Below, one piece after another: positions 33,195 through 45,555 of a stretch of DNA of 64,000 nt. The stretch lies in contig QANU01063901.1 in assembly GCA_003254905.1 (NCBI GenBank), forward strand, positions 1 through 64,000. The letters run 5' to 3'. This DNA is from Nissolia schottii (Eukaryota; Streptophyta; Magnoliopsida; Fabales; Fabaceae). Below the pieces are notes generated by a model. It worked only from the letters and a program-made list of their open reading frames with translations, did not search any database and was not told the origin of the DNA. Every line of letters starts with the position of its first letter. Position 1 is the stretch's first letter. Position numbers and translations under genes: made by a program.

Positions 33195-34791
33195 TAGAGG
33201 TGTTAAAATAGGGGGCCCTCCCCTATTAAGCCATATGGGCTTTTAATAGGGCTTGAGCCCCAAAAAGCCCACGGGGCTCAAAAGCCCCATAGACAAAAAG
33301 TCCATAAGGTCTTAAGCCCACAGGGCAAGGATTAGGACTAGCCCATGGTAGGGGTGTTCATGGCCAGGTTGGGCCGGGTTGACCTATACCCAAACTCGGT
33401 CCTATATTTAGACCAGGCCAATTTTGAGAACCCAGACCCGACCCTAAACCCAATAGGTCCGATCATCTTCGGGTCGAGTTAAAACCTGGGTTTAGACCGG
33501 GCCAAAACGTTTTGATTGCAGCAGAAATTCAGATTGCAGATTGCAGATTGCAGAAATTGAAAGCATGCAAAAGAACAAAAATTCAGCCCAATGAGACAGA
33601 CTTGCTTCACTAAATAAATACCAAAGCAGACACATAATCAGTGTATTGATGCTTTCCTATTTGGGAAAACATGCAGAATGACATTCCATAAGAAACATAC
33701 GAGATACAATCAGAGCATTAAGATGAATATATCCAAATTCGGAATTTATCAGGCAAAACTCCATTTATCTTGTGATAAATCACAGCCTAATGTCAATGCC
33801 TACATTTTGCAACAAAACAAGCACAATGTACAATGCATAGCAGTCATCTACTCTAATAGCTACCAGCTTAACTTGTTAGAACTTCGAGGAAAGCTATCCT
33901 CAATCATATAGGTCATTATAAAAAGGATTCTATGCCTACACCAGTTTATGGGTACACAAGTATTGCTAAGGAGTNGGCGCGGCGCGGCGAGGTAGGCGCG
34001 GCGAGGCGAGGGTTTAGGGCCTGAACTCTCAAGTGAACTATTGAGTCTCTGAAGATGAACTCTGAATTTCAGAAATGAAAATTGAGAAAAGTGAGATGAG
34101 GGCTAGTGAGATGAGGGCTAATTGAGACAAGCCACTGAAGAAAGACATTTGGGCTGCTTAATAAAATTGGGTTGAGAAAAAAAAAATTGGGCTGAAAGAC
34201 ATGGAAAAAAAATTGGACCAGAAGTGCAGAACTTATAGGAATAAATTGTAATTATGAAGGGAAAAAAAATTAAAAAATATATAATAGTATAGTATACGGA
34301 CCGCAGGGCCGGGCTGGCCCGAGACTAGACCCGAACCCGGTATGAATTACAATCAATTTTTTTTTCTTAGAGTTCTTTTGAAATCGGACTCGATTCGGCC
34401 CGAATGCTTCTGGCCAGTTCGGATTGGTGGGCCAGGCCGGGTTATGAATACCCCTAATTGTATTGTACATAGAGGTGTCAAAATAGGGGCCCTCTCCTAT
34501 TAAGCCCTACTCTTAATGGGCTTAAAAGGGCTTGGGCCCCAAAAAGCTCACAGGGCTCAAAAGCCCCATAGACAAAATGTCCATAAGGCCTTAAGCCCAC
34601 AGGGCTAGGGTTAGGACTAGTCCATGATCCCATCCTAAGTAAAAAAATGATTTTTTTTCTAATTTTTTAGTTTTCTAGTGTTGGCCCATTGACATGGCCA
34701 TGTGGTATTAGTAACATTAATGACCAACTCAGCATGACACGGCAATGGGCCCATGGGCCCAAAAAAGCTCATGGGCCTAGTCCCACACCTA
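33195..34791. mobile_element. nested and duplicated hAT-like elements
   Basis: Three segments. Copy A starts at 33195 (TAGAGGTGTTAAAATAGG) and breaks at 33348. Segment B, 33349-34456, has its own termini TAGGGGTGTTCATGG and, in reverse complement, TAGGGGTATTCATAACCC. Copy B' of A restarts at 34470 (TAGAGGTGTCAAAATAGG) and ends at 34791, where the reverse complement reads TAGGTGTGGGAC. A and B' share about 150 bases of AAGCCC/GGGCTT-rich sequence plus a common 'attgtattgtaca' lead-in. The termini are of the hAT type. No 8-bp target duplications are clear and no transposase is present. Confidence 0.6.
33975..33975. other. ambiguous base (N) in a GC-rich repeat
   Basis: A single N followed by GGCGCGGCGCGGCGAGG and a second similar copy. 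It marks an unresolved base in a sequence that is difficult to assemble. Confidence 0.95.
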
Positions 34792-35284
34792 ATTTTGTCC
34801 AAGATGGTCGCAAAAGTTTAATTTGTCAAATAAAGAGTATAATTATAAATTATTACAATTTTTTTCTTCTTAAAAAGCCTAAAAACTAATCTTAATAACT
34901 AAATGGAATAGCTTCGTTCTTCATCCTTGTCCTCATTCATCATGTGTTGAGCAACATTTGACTAACAAACCAAAACCTCCTGAATAGAAGTATCAAACTA
35001 TGAACTTTGCGCATGTTAGGAAAATCGGTAAAGCTGATCCGGAATCAATTTTGAACAATTCATAAGTGAAAATGTTCCACTTATAGAACCCTACAGGGCT
35101 TCTTAACTGAAATCCAAACACTCGGTCTCCTTAATTGAAATTCAAACAGGCTAGTCAAAATTTCAAAACACCATCATGTACATAACTTTTTAAAACAGAA
35201 AAAAAAAAAAAAAAAAAAAACCAAGCCTCCCCAAAATCAACAAAACCATATACACCCAATGGCCTTCATTTTTTTTTTCTTCAG
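34792..35284. other. intergenic, no gene
   Basis: Low-complexity sequence with a poly-A run of about 27 bases at 35194-35220 and a poly-T run near 35270. No gene seen. The poly-T just beside the COX17 fragment (35270-35279) is on the 3' side of that minus-strand copy, as a retrocopy poly-A tail would be. Confidence 0.45.
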
Positions 35285-35464
35285 TTAACCAAAATTCATA
35301 TTGAACACTTGAGCACGAAGGCACACACGGTGAGCTTCAATCCACTTGGTACAAGCATCTTGACCTTGCTCCACTATGCATTCATCTCTCACAGGGCAAA
35401 CAGCAAAACCTCTTAGGTTTTGAGGGTTCTTTAGTTTTGGCAGGAATAGAACATTGTCCACCAT
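35285..35464 (-). pseudogene. COX17 copper-chaperone pseudogene (probable retrocopy)
   Basis: In one minus-strand frame the sequence reads RDECIVEQGQDACTKWIEAH then a conserved Cys-Leu-Arg tail. This is the CHCH half of plant COX17, the copper chaperone of cytochrome c oxidase assembly. The preceding part, SIPAKTKEPSKPKRFCCLPC, lies in another frame that stops at once, so a frameshift and small deletion have removed the copper-binding KxCCxCPxTKxxR region. The tail FNMNFG also departs from the usual end. No intron and a T run on the 3' side suggest a processed copy. It cannot encode a working chaperone. Confidence 0.75.
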
Positions 35465-36484
35465 TACATCCCATCGAATTTTATAAGAGATAGTTAAGTT
35501 GGCAAAATTTCATTAAATTTTAATGATTAAGTATTACCAACGATTCTATTTTAATTCATATTTAAAATACAATATATAAGTTTACCGAAAAAATATACAA
35601 TATATACAATTAAATAATTGTGTGGATAATCTTCTATAATTACAGTATATCAACTTTTTTTTAAAAAAAATACTTTTTGCACCAATATTATGGATGCAAT
35701 ACAGAAAGAATTTACATTAGAAATTGACACACATGAACACAACTACCCAAGTAACTAGATAATTCCCAAACTACTACTAAACACTCTCTCCATTCATGAT
35801 GAGAATTTCGGCAATCATAGCCCAAACCAAACCCAGGATTTCTCTTCACAAAACAAGTTCCATTTCTCTTTACCACAAAACGGCTCAAACTTCTTTTTGG
35901 CACTTTTCTTGTACAAGCTCCAAAATATTTACAAATAAAAAAGGTCTGTTGTATTCACCATTTAACACCTAAGCTTTATGGACCATTGTTAGCTCTCACT
36001 CTCATTACATTTTCAATATACAATGGTGTCTATACCTAAGTGATGATAAATATTAAACATAGTAGGGTTATTTATATCACTTTACAAGACAATCTTAAAA
36101 GAGACACATTGATATATCTTTTAAATAATAGTTGATGAAAAAAAAGATTTACTCTCGGATCAATGTTTAAAGAACACTTCAACACATTTTTTTAAAGATG
36201 CCAATAAAGTAGTATAAACAAGTTCTTCATTTACAAGTAGGAGTAAACATACAAATTCATCCATGGGATTGTCAGCTTCAATCAACTTAGTCATCAGATT
36301 ATGAAAATGGTTATATTAATTCTTGATGTTGCCAAAATTTGCACAAGTTAATATTTGAGAAAAACTAATTTGACTGTTGTCGAAAAACTAACTTGATTAA
36401 TTTTTGACTATGTCAGAAAATTAATATCATTATTTTCATAATTTAGAGGCAGCTTAGAGAAAATTTTAAAGATTTGCGGGAGAA
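35465..36484. other. intergenic, no gene
   Basis: AT-rich sequence; a frame at about 35712-35903 (minus) has no recognisable product. The final few hundred bases probably hold the 3' untranslated region of the next minus-strand gene. Confidence 0.4.
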
Positions 36485-36919
36485 CTAATCATATTTCTCT
36501 CCCCATGAGTAGACAAGAAAGAAGAGCCATGAAATGGCCAAAGCAATGTTCCCAACAGCATGCCTTGGCCAATCATGGGCAAGACCTTCGAGCTCCCTCT
36601 CAAAGCAGAACCTCCAAACTGCCATGGATATGTGGAGGAGCACACACCCTTTTGCAAAGAAGCTCTGGAACTCACTGTCCTTGACACAGGAAACCATGAA
36701 CACAAGGAACCCAATTGTGAAAAGCAGCAACCCTGAGAAGGAGTCTGAGGTCTGAATCAGCAGCTGGTCATGGGGCGTTGACCCTTGAAGCTTCCCTGCT
36801 GTCTCAACTCCGTGGCCAATGACATATATCTCCTTGGAGTAAAACACCATGAGGGCCCCACAAGTGAGAGCTATTGCAGAATGCAGAACACAGATTATGA
36901 AGAAGCAAGAACAACCCAT
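36485..36919 (-). CDS. small plant four-helix membrane protein, unknown function
   Basis: Encodes 144 residues from the ATG at 36919. Hydrophobic segments lie at about residues 4-26, 57-77, 87-103 and 120-137, with a conserved-looking loop (HDWPRHAVGN) before the last. The frame stays open 57 bases further upstream but has no ATG there and meets a stop, so either translation starts at MGCSCFF or an upstream exon is spliced on. I could not find a phase-compatible coding exon. A TATA box at 37511-37517 suggests the transcript begins about 550 bases upstream, implying a leader intron. The MGC start could be lipidated. I recognise the general look of an uncharacterised plant transmembrane family but can name no function. 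Confidence 0.65.
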   Translation of the reverse strand: MGCSCFFIICVLHSAIALTCGALMVFYSKEIYVIGHGVETAGKLQGSTPHDQLLIQTSDSFSGLLLFTIGFLVFMVSCVKDSEFQSFFAKGCVLLHISMAVWRFCFERELEGLAHDWPRHAVGNIALAISWLFFLVYSWGEKYD

Positions 36920-37510
36920 TAACCCAAAACCAATTTGAAGGCTTCTCAAGTTTTCTTTTTCAAGTTCACTGAGCACAAATTACTGAGTCTCTGACTAGAG
37001 CCAAGTCGATCGACTATGATAGTAAATTTCTTTACACACTAGTTTTTCCTTCATCTCTATGTTTCGAACATTAGACTTTACTTAAGGAATAAAGTAACTA
37101 ACCCTGCTTTGGTGGCTTTTCAAGTTCCTTACTTACTTTGAACTCTAATTGAGCTACTTAACCAGCAATAGCATTCAAAGTTTCAACCTTTACTTTGAAG
37201 TTGAGTGAAAACACTGCAAGACTCATGATCAATCATGATGCTAGATTGAATCATGATAACGTTTTGATCAGACCCTCAAAAAGACTTCAACTTTTGTTCT
37301 AGTTTCAAGAAATCAGAAGCAGAAATTGATCAGGCATAGTCTAACCTTGTATTCAAACATGGGTTTGGGTAGCAAAAGATCGAGAAATATGAGAACCCCT
37401 TTAACCAGAAATATGAATCAAGGCCTTAAATTCTGAAGATGTGATGAAAAAAGGAGATAAAGAAAATAGAATTGTTACATGAAGTGGATTCTATTTCAGC
37501 CTCAGAGAAC
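36920..37510 (-). other. probable leader, with a 5' intron, of the small membrane protein gene
   Basis: Between the coding start and the TATA-like box. It contains an ATG frame MFEYK followed by a GTTAGA donor-like word at about 37345. Joining that to the coding frame gives no phase match, so it is at most non-coding leader. The splice site into the coding exon could be the CTCAG at about 36970. Confidence 0.35.
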
Positions 37511-37517
37511 TTATATA
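37511..37517 (-). promoter_or_regulatory. TATA box candidate for the small membrane protein gene
   Basis: The minus strand reads CCTATATAAG, a strong plant TATA match, followed by a CT-rich stretch (TTTCTTTATCTCC). It is the only good core promoter on this strand before the coding region. Confidence 0.45.
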
Positions 37518-39710
37518 GGAGAGGATCAAATTTTGTGACTGAATTTGCATAGATTTTGATGAACCAAAGTTGATAGTTGTTGCGCCATAAATGGCTAATA
37601 AGTTGCTTCCATACCTGTAGCATCCAAACCCCATGAAGAAAATGGCATGCCTTTTTCCTTTTTCTGGTTGCTTCCTTGTTTTGTTTAACTAAGTAATTAA
37701 TTGAAAGCATGGTAGGGGTATGGATATGGAGACACAATAAAGATTATTTAAGAGACTGTGTCATCATATTTTTGGCTAGTGAAGCATTGTGGGGCCCAAT
37801 TTGGAGTTCCATCTTGAGCTTGGTTGATCTTTTTGATGTTATTTTACAGAGAGTTTAGGAGCTTTCATTCATGTCTTAATCAGGGCAGTAATTTTGTCCT
37901 TATTTGATGATGTTTGGATAAGTATAGCAGAAATCTATTATCCTCCACCCAAATTCTTAATATCTTGATATTTTTTTTATTCATCGTGTCAACTGATTAA
38001 AAAATTTCATAATTGCATTGAAGAATTAGGAAGTTGCTGTAGAAAGAAGAAACAAATGTGAATGCAAGGAAAAAATTATAGCTGACCCTCCTTGAATTTA
38101 GATAATGGATTTCATAAATATCTAAGTTGCTTTCGGTATTGAAAACAGTTTGTTACATTAAAAATTGAAGTAACAATACGAAGAAGCTCCACCATTGACA
38201 AACTATTTTGGTAGAGTATTTTTTTTAACTTCAAAAATTACATTGATATCAATGAGATTTAAATTTAAGATTGTATGTTATCATGCATATTACCCAAATT
38301 CACATACATACTACTTAAATTCCTCGCCACTAGACAAATCCTAATGACTTATATTAGATGCATGTATGTTTATAGTAGGGCAAATTGTTTATTAATTTAA
38401 ATTCACAATAATTCATCACATTAGATAGAAAATAAAAACCAACGGGAGTTGGTCCAAGTGGTAAGCAGTTTTGTATCGCTTGGTTTTAAAGCACTACATC
38501 ACTGTATTTTAATTTATTATACATAAGTTTTTAATTGAAATATCTACCAATCTCCCATCTTTATAAAAACTATTATTAGACTCATACGGTTGCGCGAGCA
38601 ATCACCTAACTTTATTTATTTAATTTGTTTCTTCCATGTTTAATCAAAGTGTTTACATCTCTATTATTTTGGAGATCGAATGATATCTCTTAGACTAGTC
38701 AAGAGATCCAACGAAAACTCCTTGGTCAATGACCTCTTATTAGAATGCTACACCGGCAGCAAGGATGCCATACCTACACCTAGCCACAATCCTGTTCCAA
38801 TCAATAGTTGTATTGTTTCCTTAATTTAAGGGACTTGGCCACAAGTTAGCATAGAACCCCATGTGATCACCAAAAAGGACTAGTGATTTGAAGAAATAAG
38901 AAAGAAAAGAGTTTTGTTTCTCTACACAGTTAGTGAAAGCCTAGAAAAAGGAGGGGATAGACGGTGACATGACATAAAAGGTGAATCTTCTTCTCTCTCC
39001 TTTCACCATAAGAATGTTTCTCTTCTTGATCTTCTTCACAATGAACCCTCAAAACTCACAAATCTCATACAAACCTTACAAACTCATAAATTTAAGGCTT
39101 TATGCTTTAAATCAATGTTTGTAACTTTTTAATTTATATCACCCACTAACAAGATCTTCACATCAGTTCAGCAAAATTCGAACCTTCGCCCTTTTAACTT
39201 AAGAACCCGCCCAACGAGCATCGTAACAAGGGCATAATTGTTTTATATTAGGAGAAATTTATCTTTACTTTCTACAGCACCAAAAAGAAGTGGAGAAATT
39301 TATCTTCCAAAATACACTTGCAATAATAAAAAATAAATAAAAAAATAAACATTTTTCTTACGTGTATCAAAAGTACTTTTGTACCTCTCGAACGTTAAAT
39401 CAAACGGGCACTAAAAACAACACCTGGATGAGGGAAGAAAATCAAAACAAATTGGTTCAAAGTGTGAACAAATTATGTTGTGCGCAAAGTACACAACCGA
39501 TAACCCTTTTTTCCAAGGATCTTGTCCAAAAAGACATGATATTTACAATTAAGAACAGAGAAAAAGGAAGCAACAGTTTCAAAACCGCATCATTTTGTCC
39601 AAAGCTCTTGATCTTTGCAACAAAGAATGCATTTACAGTTAACAAACAGGGTTAAACAAAAAAAGGGTGCCAAAAAAGCCTCAAGGGTAGAAGGGAAGTA
39701 GACAAAAAAA
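37518..39710. other. intergenic, no gene
   Basis: AT-rich, with a tRNA-like or SINE-like segment near 38450-38490 ('gttggtccaagtggtaag') that I cannot resolve further. No supported gene. The part next to 39711 should contain the 3' untranslated region of the MUCI70-like gene. Confidence 0.35.
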
Positions 39711-42700
39711 CTAAAATGAATTGTGGCTCATAACAACACTGCCTACTTTGTGATGCCGCCTGGAACCTGATCTTCTATCTCTCCCACGCCTAGGATTCTT
39801 CTTCATCTGAGGCCTATTAGTATTCGTATTTGTATTCATATTCATATTTAGAAAAGGCGGTGGACTGGGGCGGCGGCGGATTACAACCGCCGGTGGAGGC
39901 ATGTGCTCCAGTACGTCTCTGTGGTAAGCCTGGATATGTTGTTTTATCACACATCAACACAAAAATCATTAGTTTCAGAGAAGTGTGGAGGAAATAGATG
40001 TTCTAAGAGTAATTTCAATAAAATTTTCCACAAAGAAATGAATGCAAGAGAGAGCTTTCAAAGGGTTACACTAAAATTGAGGCATTAGTCAAACAAACCT
40101 GGGGAAAGAAAAACGCATTTTTTTAATAGAAAAATATTATTTGTACTCATTTTGAGTGAAATCTTGAGCTGACTCACTCATCATTCACCACTGAATGAGA
40201 TCTAATGGAGTGTAGGTCTCATTGAAATCACATTCAATGGTATAGCAAGGAGGCACGATGTCCAACATAGAATGAGTTCAAATAACATATCTCTTTTTAA
40301 TATAGATTTGTGCATTTTGACTTCTAGGAAATGTGTATAAATAAGTCGGGATTTCAGTTAGCTACTGGTAGATATGATAAAGTAACTAATAATGAATGAG
40401 AAATCCTTTCACCCAATTCACTAATAAGATAACTAAAATCTCCGGCTATTAACATACAATTCCCCACATTTTCTTAGAGCCACATTCACTAGCAAAGTAA
40501 CTGAAATCCCAACTTATCTTATACGTGATTTTCCAAATGTCAAAATGGGTCTCAACAAAAGCTATGTTCAAATAATACTACTAGAGAGGAAGATGGTTTG
40601 CATTATTGCACTTGGGTCAATATCAAATTCAAATAAAATATCTTTGGATATTTAGGAGAGTGACTTCAAAAGGAACAGTAACTATGGGATGACCTTTTCT
40701 ATCATCTACATCACATTAAATAACTTGTTGACCCACAGAACTGGAGGATGTTCTCAAAAATTAGAAGTAGAACAAAAACTAAAATAAGAGCTCAAATGCA
40801 TAATCCCCCAAACAGTTCTGGGTCTATAACCAATTTAAAAGCACAAAAGTTAGTTAAAAAAAAAAAAACTTGAATTCAAAGTTAGTTAAAAAAAGCTTTT
40901 CTAAAATCTTAACTCAAACATGGCAAAATGCAACTACTCACCTGTATCACGAAGTTACGCCGTTCACAATCCATAAACATATTAACACCCCAATCAACTT
41001 TCGCCATTATTTTGTCTCTTACAGTGGAAAAGCTCAACTGATCCCTGGAAGTAAAGCGATCAACTTCATTGAACCATAAGCATGTAAACAGATTTGTAAT
41101 CGGAATGTGTTCTCTTATGATAACACAACCTTCAGGAACATCTGCAGAAACACAGCCATAAGAAACACTCCAGATGTTAAGATGGAGACAACAATTATAT
41201 GCAAGCACAAGAAAACAACAGCACACATAATCCAATTTATACATGCAGGCTTCACGCTTGCATGGATCCAAATTGTTCCTACCACTAGTTATAGGAAGCT
41301 TATCCATGGAATAATGAGTTAAGCCATCGTGGTTTTGGTAAAATTGAACTTGGCGATCAATGGAAGCATTTTCATATTTCCCAGCAGCTTTGTTAGCCTC
41401 GGCCTCAACAAAGACATCAAAGCGCCTATAGTGTCTCGAAATTGCAAAAGTAGCTTTTGGGCGCCACAAGAACCTGGATATAAAAGTTACTGATGACATT
41501 GAAAATACAGCAGATATACAATCACAAATTATTGTTGACACTTCATACATTTGTTATAAAATAAAGCCAAATGATTAAAAATTCTATACATTACACACAC
41601 ATAGACGTCATCACGTCAATAAAAAAAAAACAGAAATGGAAAATGCACAACAAGTTCCATTGAAGATGCAAATAGCAAAAATCAAAATGGAATAAAAAAT
41701 CTAAAAAAAGCACGTAAATCCATGCAGAAAATCATTTAGTAACTAATAAATTGTTTGACTGATACACTTGATATTGCAATATCTAAAACTTCTCAGATAA
41801 AAGTCAACATACAACTAGTGATATCATATGATTTCAACATAACTTGCAACCAAACAGTACCATTCTTGAATAGCTAGTATAAGGTATAGTAAATTAGAAA
41901 CTTATCTCAGTCAACAGACAAAAGGCACAAGAATTCGATTACAAATTATAAAAGAAAAGGCATTTTACCTTTCAAGAACTTGATATGGGTCCACAACGAG
42001 CTCAAGCTTCCCATCAATCCATATTGAATATCTGACATTGGGAAAGATCCTGTGCAAAAGAAGCTTAGGAACCTGCAATGAGTGTAGAGCCACCATTTGA
42101 AACCATAAGTTCCACACTCATTAGTCTAGGTGGGCTGATATCAGAAACAGGGAAATGTAAACAAAACCCTTATTTTGACTTCAATAGAGTACAAATCATA
42201 CTATTGGTTTATTTAAAAATCAAATTGCTCATACAAGTTTCAAAACCAGTTATTCAAAGTTCTTTCTTGTGATTATAACAAATACAATCAATTAATTTTC
42301 CCTTCAGCTTTCCAAATAAGTTTCTATTAGAATGAGGCTTATATCACCCTATCTACTTTAGTACAAAACAGTTACCCCTATAATCAAATACTGCATCATA
42401 TCAATTACTTAAGCCTAGGGCTCGGAAGCCTTGTCTCAAGTCCTTGATAATGAAAACCTGCATAATTCCACTTCCATATAAAAAGGCTGGCAGCCCTCGA
42501 ACAAAGGCCCTTCTTTGGATGCTACATATATACTGAGGTCTAGGGTAGGTAGGGAAACCAAACTCAGCAACTAGTAGTATGACAGTCATAACCTCAATTG
42601 CCCCAACTACAATTTTATACACTCTAACTACTAGTTGTTATTTTAACTGTGCATCTAGTAGCTCTTTAATACAAACAAAAAATGCACTAACCAGTAAAAT

Positions 42701-45555
42701 CATTTCCTAAAACATACACCATGGTGGAATGTCGGGGAAAATGGAAACCAAACAAAATGAAGGGCTGAGATTCGGTCCGAAAATGAGAAGGCCCATAAAC
42801 TAAAAAAATACACAGAGGAGTGTCTAAAAAAGTAGAAATTAAACTGTAATATTATATATGCTGAAAATAGTAAGACTTATGAAATGCAACTGAAAGATTT
42901 ACAATGAAGAGGGAAAAGTAAGCTATCAACCTTTCCATTACGCCGAGAATCTGCATAGGGAATGTTATATACGACAATGATTCTCCACAATCCAACCCTC
43001 CTGCTGCTATCTAAAATACTGACATTCTTCATAAAAGTTTCTGTTTCTTTATCAATAAACATATAGAAAGGAATGTTTTTCTTTGCTTCTGGACTGATGT
43101 TCCTGGGCTGCTGTATAACATCATAGTTTCCTGGAATAGACGGAATGGAACAATGGAGAAACATAAAACAAATAACAACAAAAATGCATGTATAGAACAC
43201 TTAAGTTATACCAAATATGGCAGAGGCAACAATGATATCATGGTACTGATCCAACTCTAATAGATCTTCCTCGTCAAAATCAAACCCTGTTTGGCGACCA
43301 GGTCTGCTACCTTTGACGAATCTGATAAATGTTTACCCCAGCCATGAAAAAAACACGATAAGGAATATGCATTCAATAAGCAAAAACTAGTACTTGCAGG
43401 ACACTACTGGGGGTGATTAAAATTCTATGCATTATTTCAGGAAAACTAATCTTCAAATTGTGAGAAAATATAGAAACACTAAAAAACGAATAATAAAAAA
43501 AACTAACCCGCAATGCACTGTCATGGTCTCTTTTATGTCAAAAGCAGCATCCCTTTCTTCCAGAGAAGGGTACCCACCAAAATTAGAGCCGCCCTCTGGT
43601 TCACTTTCAATTGGATTTTCATCATGTGCATATGTCAAAGTGCGAAGCACAGGAGACTCTGATGGCGAGCTTGGCATACTAGCTATAGCTTGCTCCACTG
43701 GTATATAACACACAGGGCAGGCTGAAAGAAATGTGGACAAGAACACACTTAACAGAATTCTAAACTGAATAGTTAAACACAAACTTTGTTCATATATTTA
43801 ATTATTTAGAATGAAGCCCAAATGTAAAACAAATAAACTTACGACGAGGTCCAGGTCTTCTTCTATCAGAAGGTGGTGGAGGAGGAAATGCAAAATTGTC
43901 ACATTGATGGCTTGAGGTAGGAAAATATCCCTTTCTTCCTTTAGACTTAGACAAAGATGGTGGGCCAGAAGCAGGACGCACCTTTGCTGTACTTTTATGC
44001 CTACCTGTCAATGAGGCCCCCCTAGAATAACTACCATCCTGTGACTTATCGTTCACTCCATCAGGTTTTACAACATCATACCTAGTTACGGCATACGATA
44101 GCGTATCTTCCATTTCACTAGTGATGCTTCCACCTAGTTCATCACAATTCCAAAAGCACACCATAAAACATACAGATTTTAAGCTGCATATAAACAAGTG
44201 TATGCAGCTAAATACAACATAAGAATAAGTGGAAGTCCTAAATTGAAACATGACATTTTGAAGTATATCTTAACCAATACAAATCAACGACAACAAATGC
44301 CTCATCGCACTTGGCGAGGTTACATGGATCATATGAGATGAGACCACTATGTTTTGTCAACCAAGTATTCAGGGAGGCCATTGTTATGATAGTGAGCTTC
44401 AAAAACAATATTAATAATAATAATAATAATAATAATAACTTAATTGAAACCTATAGTTATGGTTTATCTTAAGACCACGACTTAGAAGTCACATGAAATC
44501 ATTGAAATTACAGTACAGCAAACTGCAAAATAAATTATACATTAAATGACTGAAACAATACAAAACAAGTCCTAAAGTTCACACAACTCAACAACGAATA
44601 TTATATGCTGAAACTACATTCAAAGAAACTCAACAACAACAAAAGAAAGGTATGCATTTCTTTTTTTGGTAGAGAGAAAGGTGTACATTTCTAATTCTAA
44701 GTACATTGACATTCCTCACTAACACTTCCAATTGTGAGTGGAAAACTAGCAACTTTCAAAAGCCTTAACCCAATAAGTGGGGCTGCATGCGTGGATCAAG
44801 CGACACCATGATGCCCTAATGTAAACCATATCTATAGTTACAACAAGCTAAACCTTGTCTCACTAGGTGGGGTCAGCTAAATGTATCAAACAACACCACC
44901 GTGTTTTATCATATATCATGCTCACATCCAACCCATTATACACTAGATCTCTTCTAATGATAATTTCATCTGTTGTTTTTTCTAGGTCTACCTCTACCGC
45001 TAACTAATGGAGTAATGAACTATCATTCATCTTATCTACTCTCTTTCCCGAGTTTCTCCAGGCCTTCTCCTCACATGCCCAACCAATCTAACGCGAGATT
45101 ACCACATTTTCCACAATAGGCACTACCCTACCTTTATCTCTATCGCATTCATTCCTAACCTTATATTGTTCATCCTCCAACACAAAATCCTCGTTTCTGC
45201 AACATTCTTTCTAATAGTGTCCTATCATAAACCAACTATCATTTAAACAAGATAAAGCAAAAAAGGGACACAAAGACTAACCATTGTAAAGTGTAAGGCA
45301 ACCAAAGACGAAAACAAAGAGGCCAAGCGCAACAAGTAGCAGCATTGCCACCTTCCCTCTTCCAAGTTGCCGGCAAATCGAGGGGCATACCCTCTCCTTC
45401 TCCCTGGGATTGTAAAGGAGCGCCTTGTTTGAAGGCCTACGCGTGAGCCCCGCCGCGGCCGCCGCAGCCACCGACTGATACAAAACGCCGCCGTTTTGAA
45501 GCTGCTGCAGCGACCCGTAGCTGGCTGTCCGTAGACCCAATGACACTCCCGTCAT
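39711..45555 (-). CDS. MUCI70: MUCI70-like Golgi glycosyltransferase (DUF616)
   Basis: A probable type II Golgi glycosyltransferase. Arabidopsis MUCI70 is needed for pectin in seed mucilage. Nine exons on minus (high to low): 45282-45555, 43843-44133, 43508-43721, 43212-43321, 42931-43130, 41969-42072, 41283-41473, 40942-41141, 39711-39929. All junctions are GT-AG and phases add up to 600 residues. The N terminus MTGVSLGLRTASYGSLQQ is family-typical. One membrane anchor lies at about residues 69-90, then a low-complexity stem with PPPPPSDRRRPGPRR. The DUF616 domain from about 260 to 530 holds the CPVCY..PVEQA entry, NYDVIQQPRN, IPFYMFID, YSIWIDGKLELVVDP and FNEVDRFTSRDQLSF. The tail is basic, with alternating Asn/Met/Thr. 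An in-frame GTG lies upstream, but ATG 45555 is the first in-frame ATG. Introns 1 (1.1 kb) and 8 (1.0 kb) are long. Confidence 0.9.
44764..45222 (-). pseudogene. RTE-type LINE 3' fragment within MUCI70 intron 1
   Basis: On the minus strand, degenerate coding resembles the C-terminal end of plant RTE reverse transcriptase: VAETRILCW, then a VGHVRRRPGETR-like block, then SGRGRPRK and LADPTS. Stops and shifts break it. The segment ends in 'ggtggggtcagct', a word shared with RTE-mobilised SINEs. It has the same orientation as the host gene and lies wholly inside the intron. Confidence 0.6.

Noticed and set aside
37426..37737. 103-codon minus frame
   Set aside because: It spans the TATA-like box and leader of the small membrane protein gene and has no domain.
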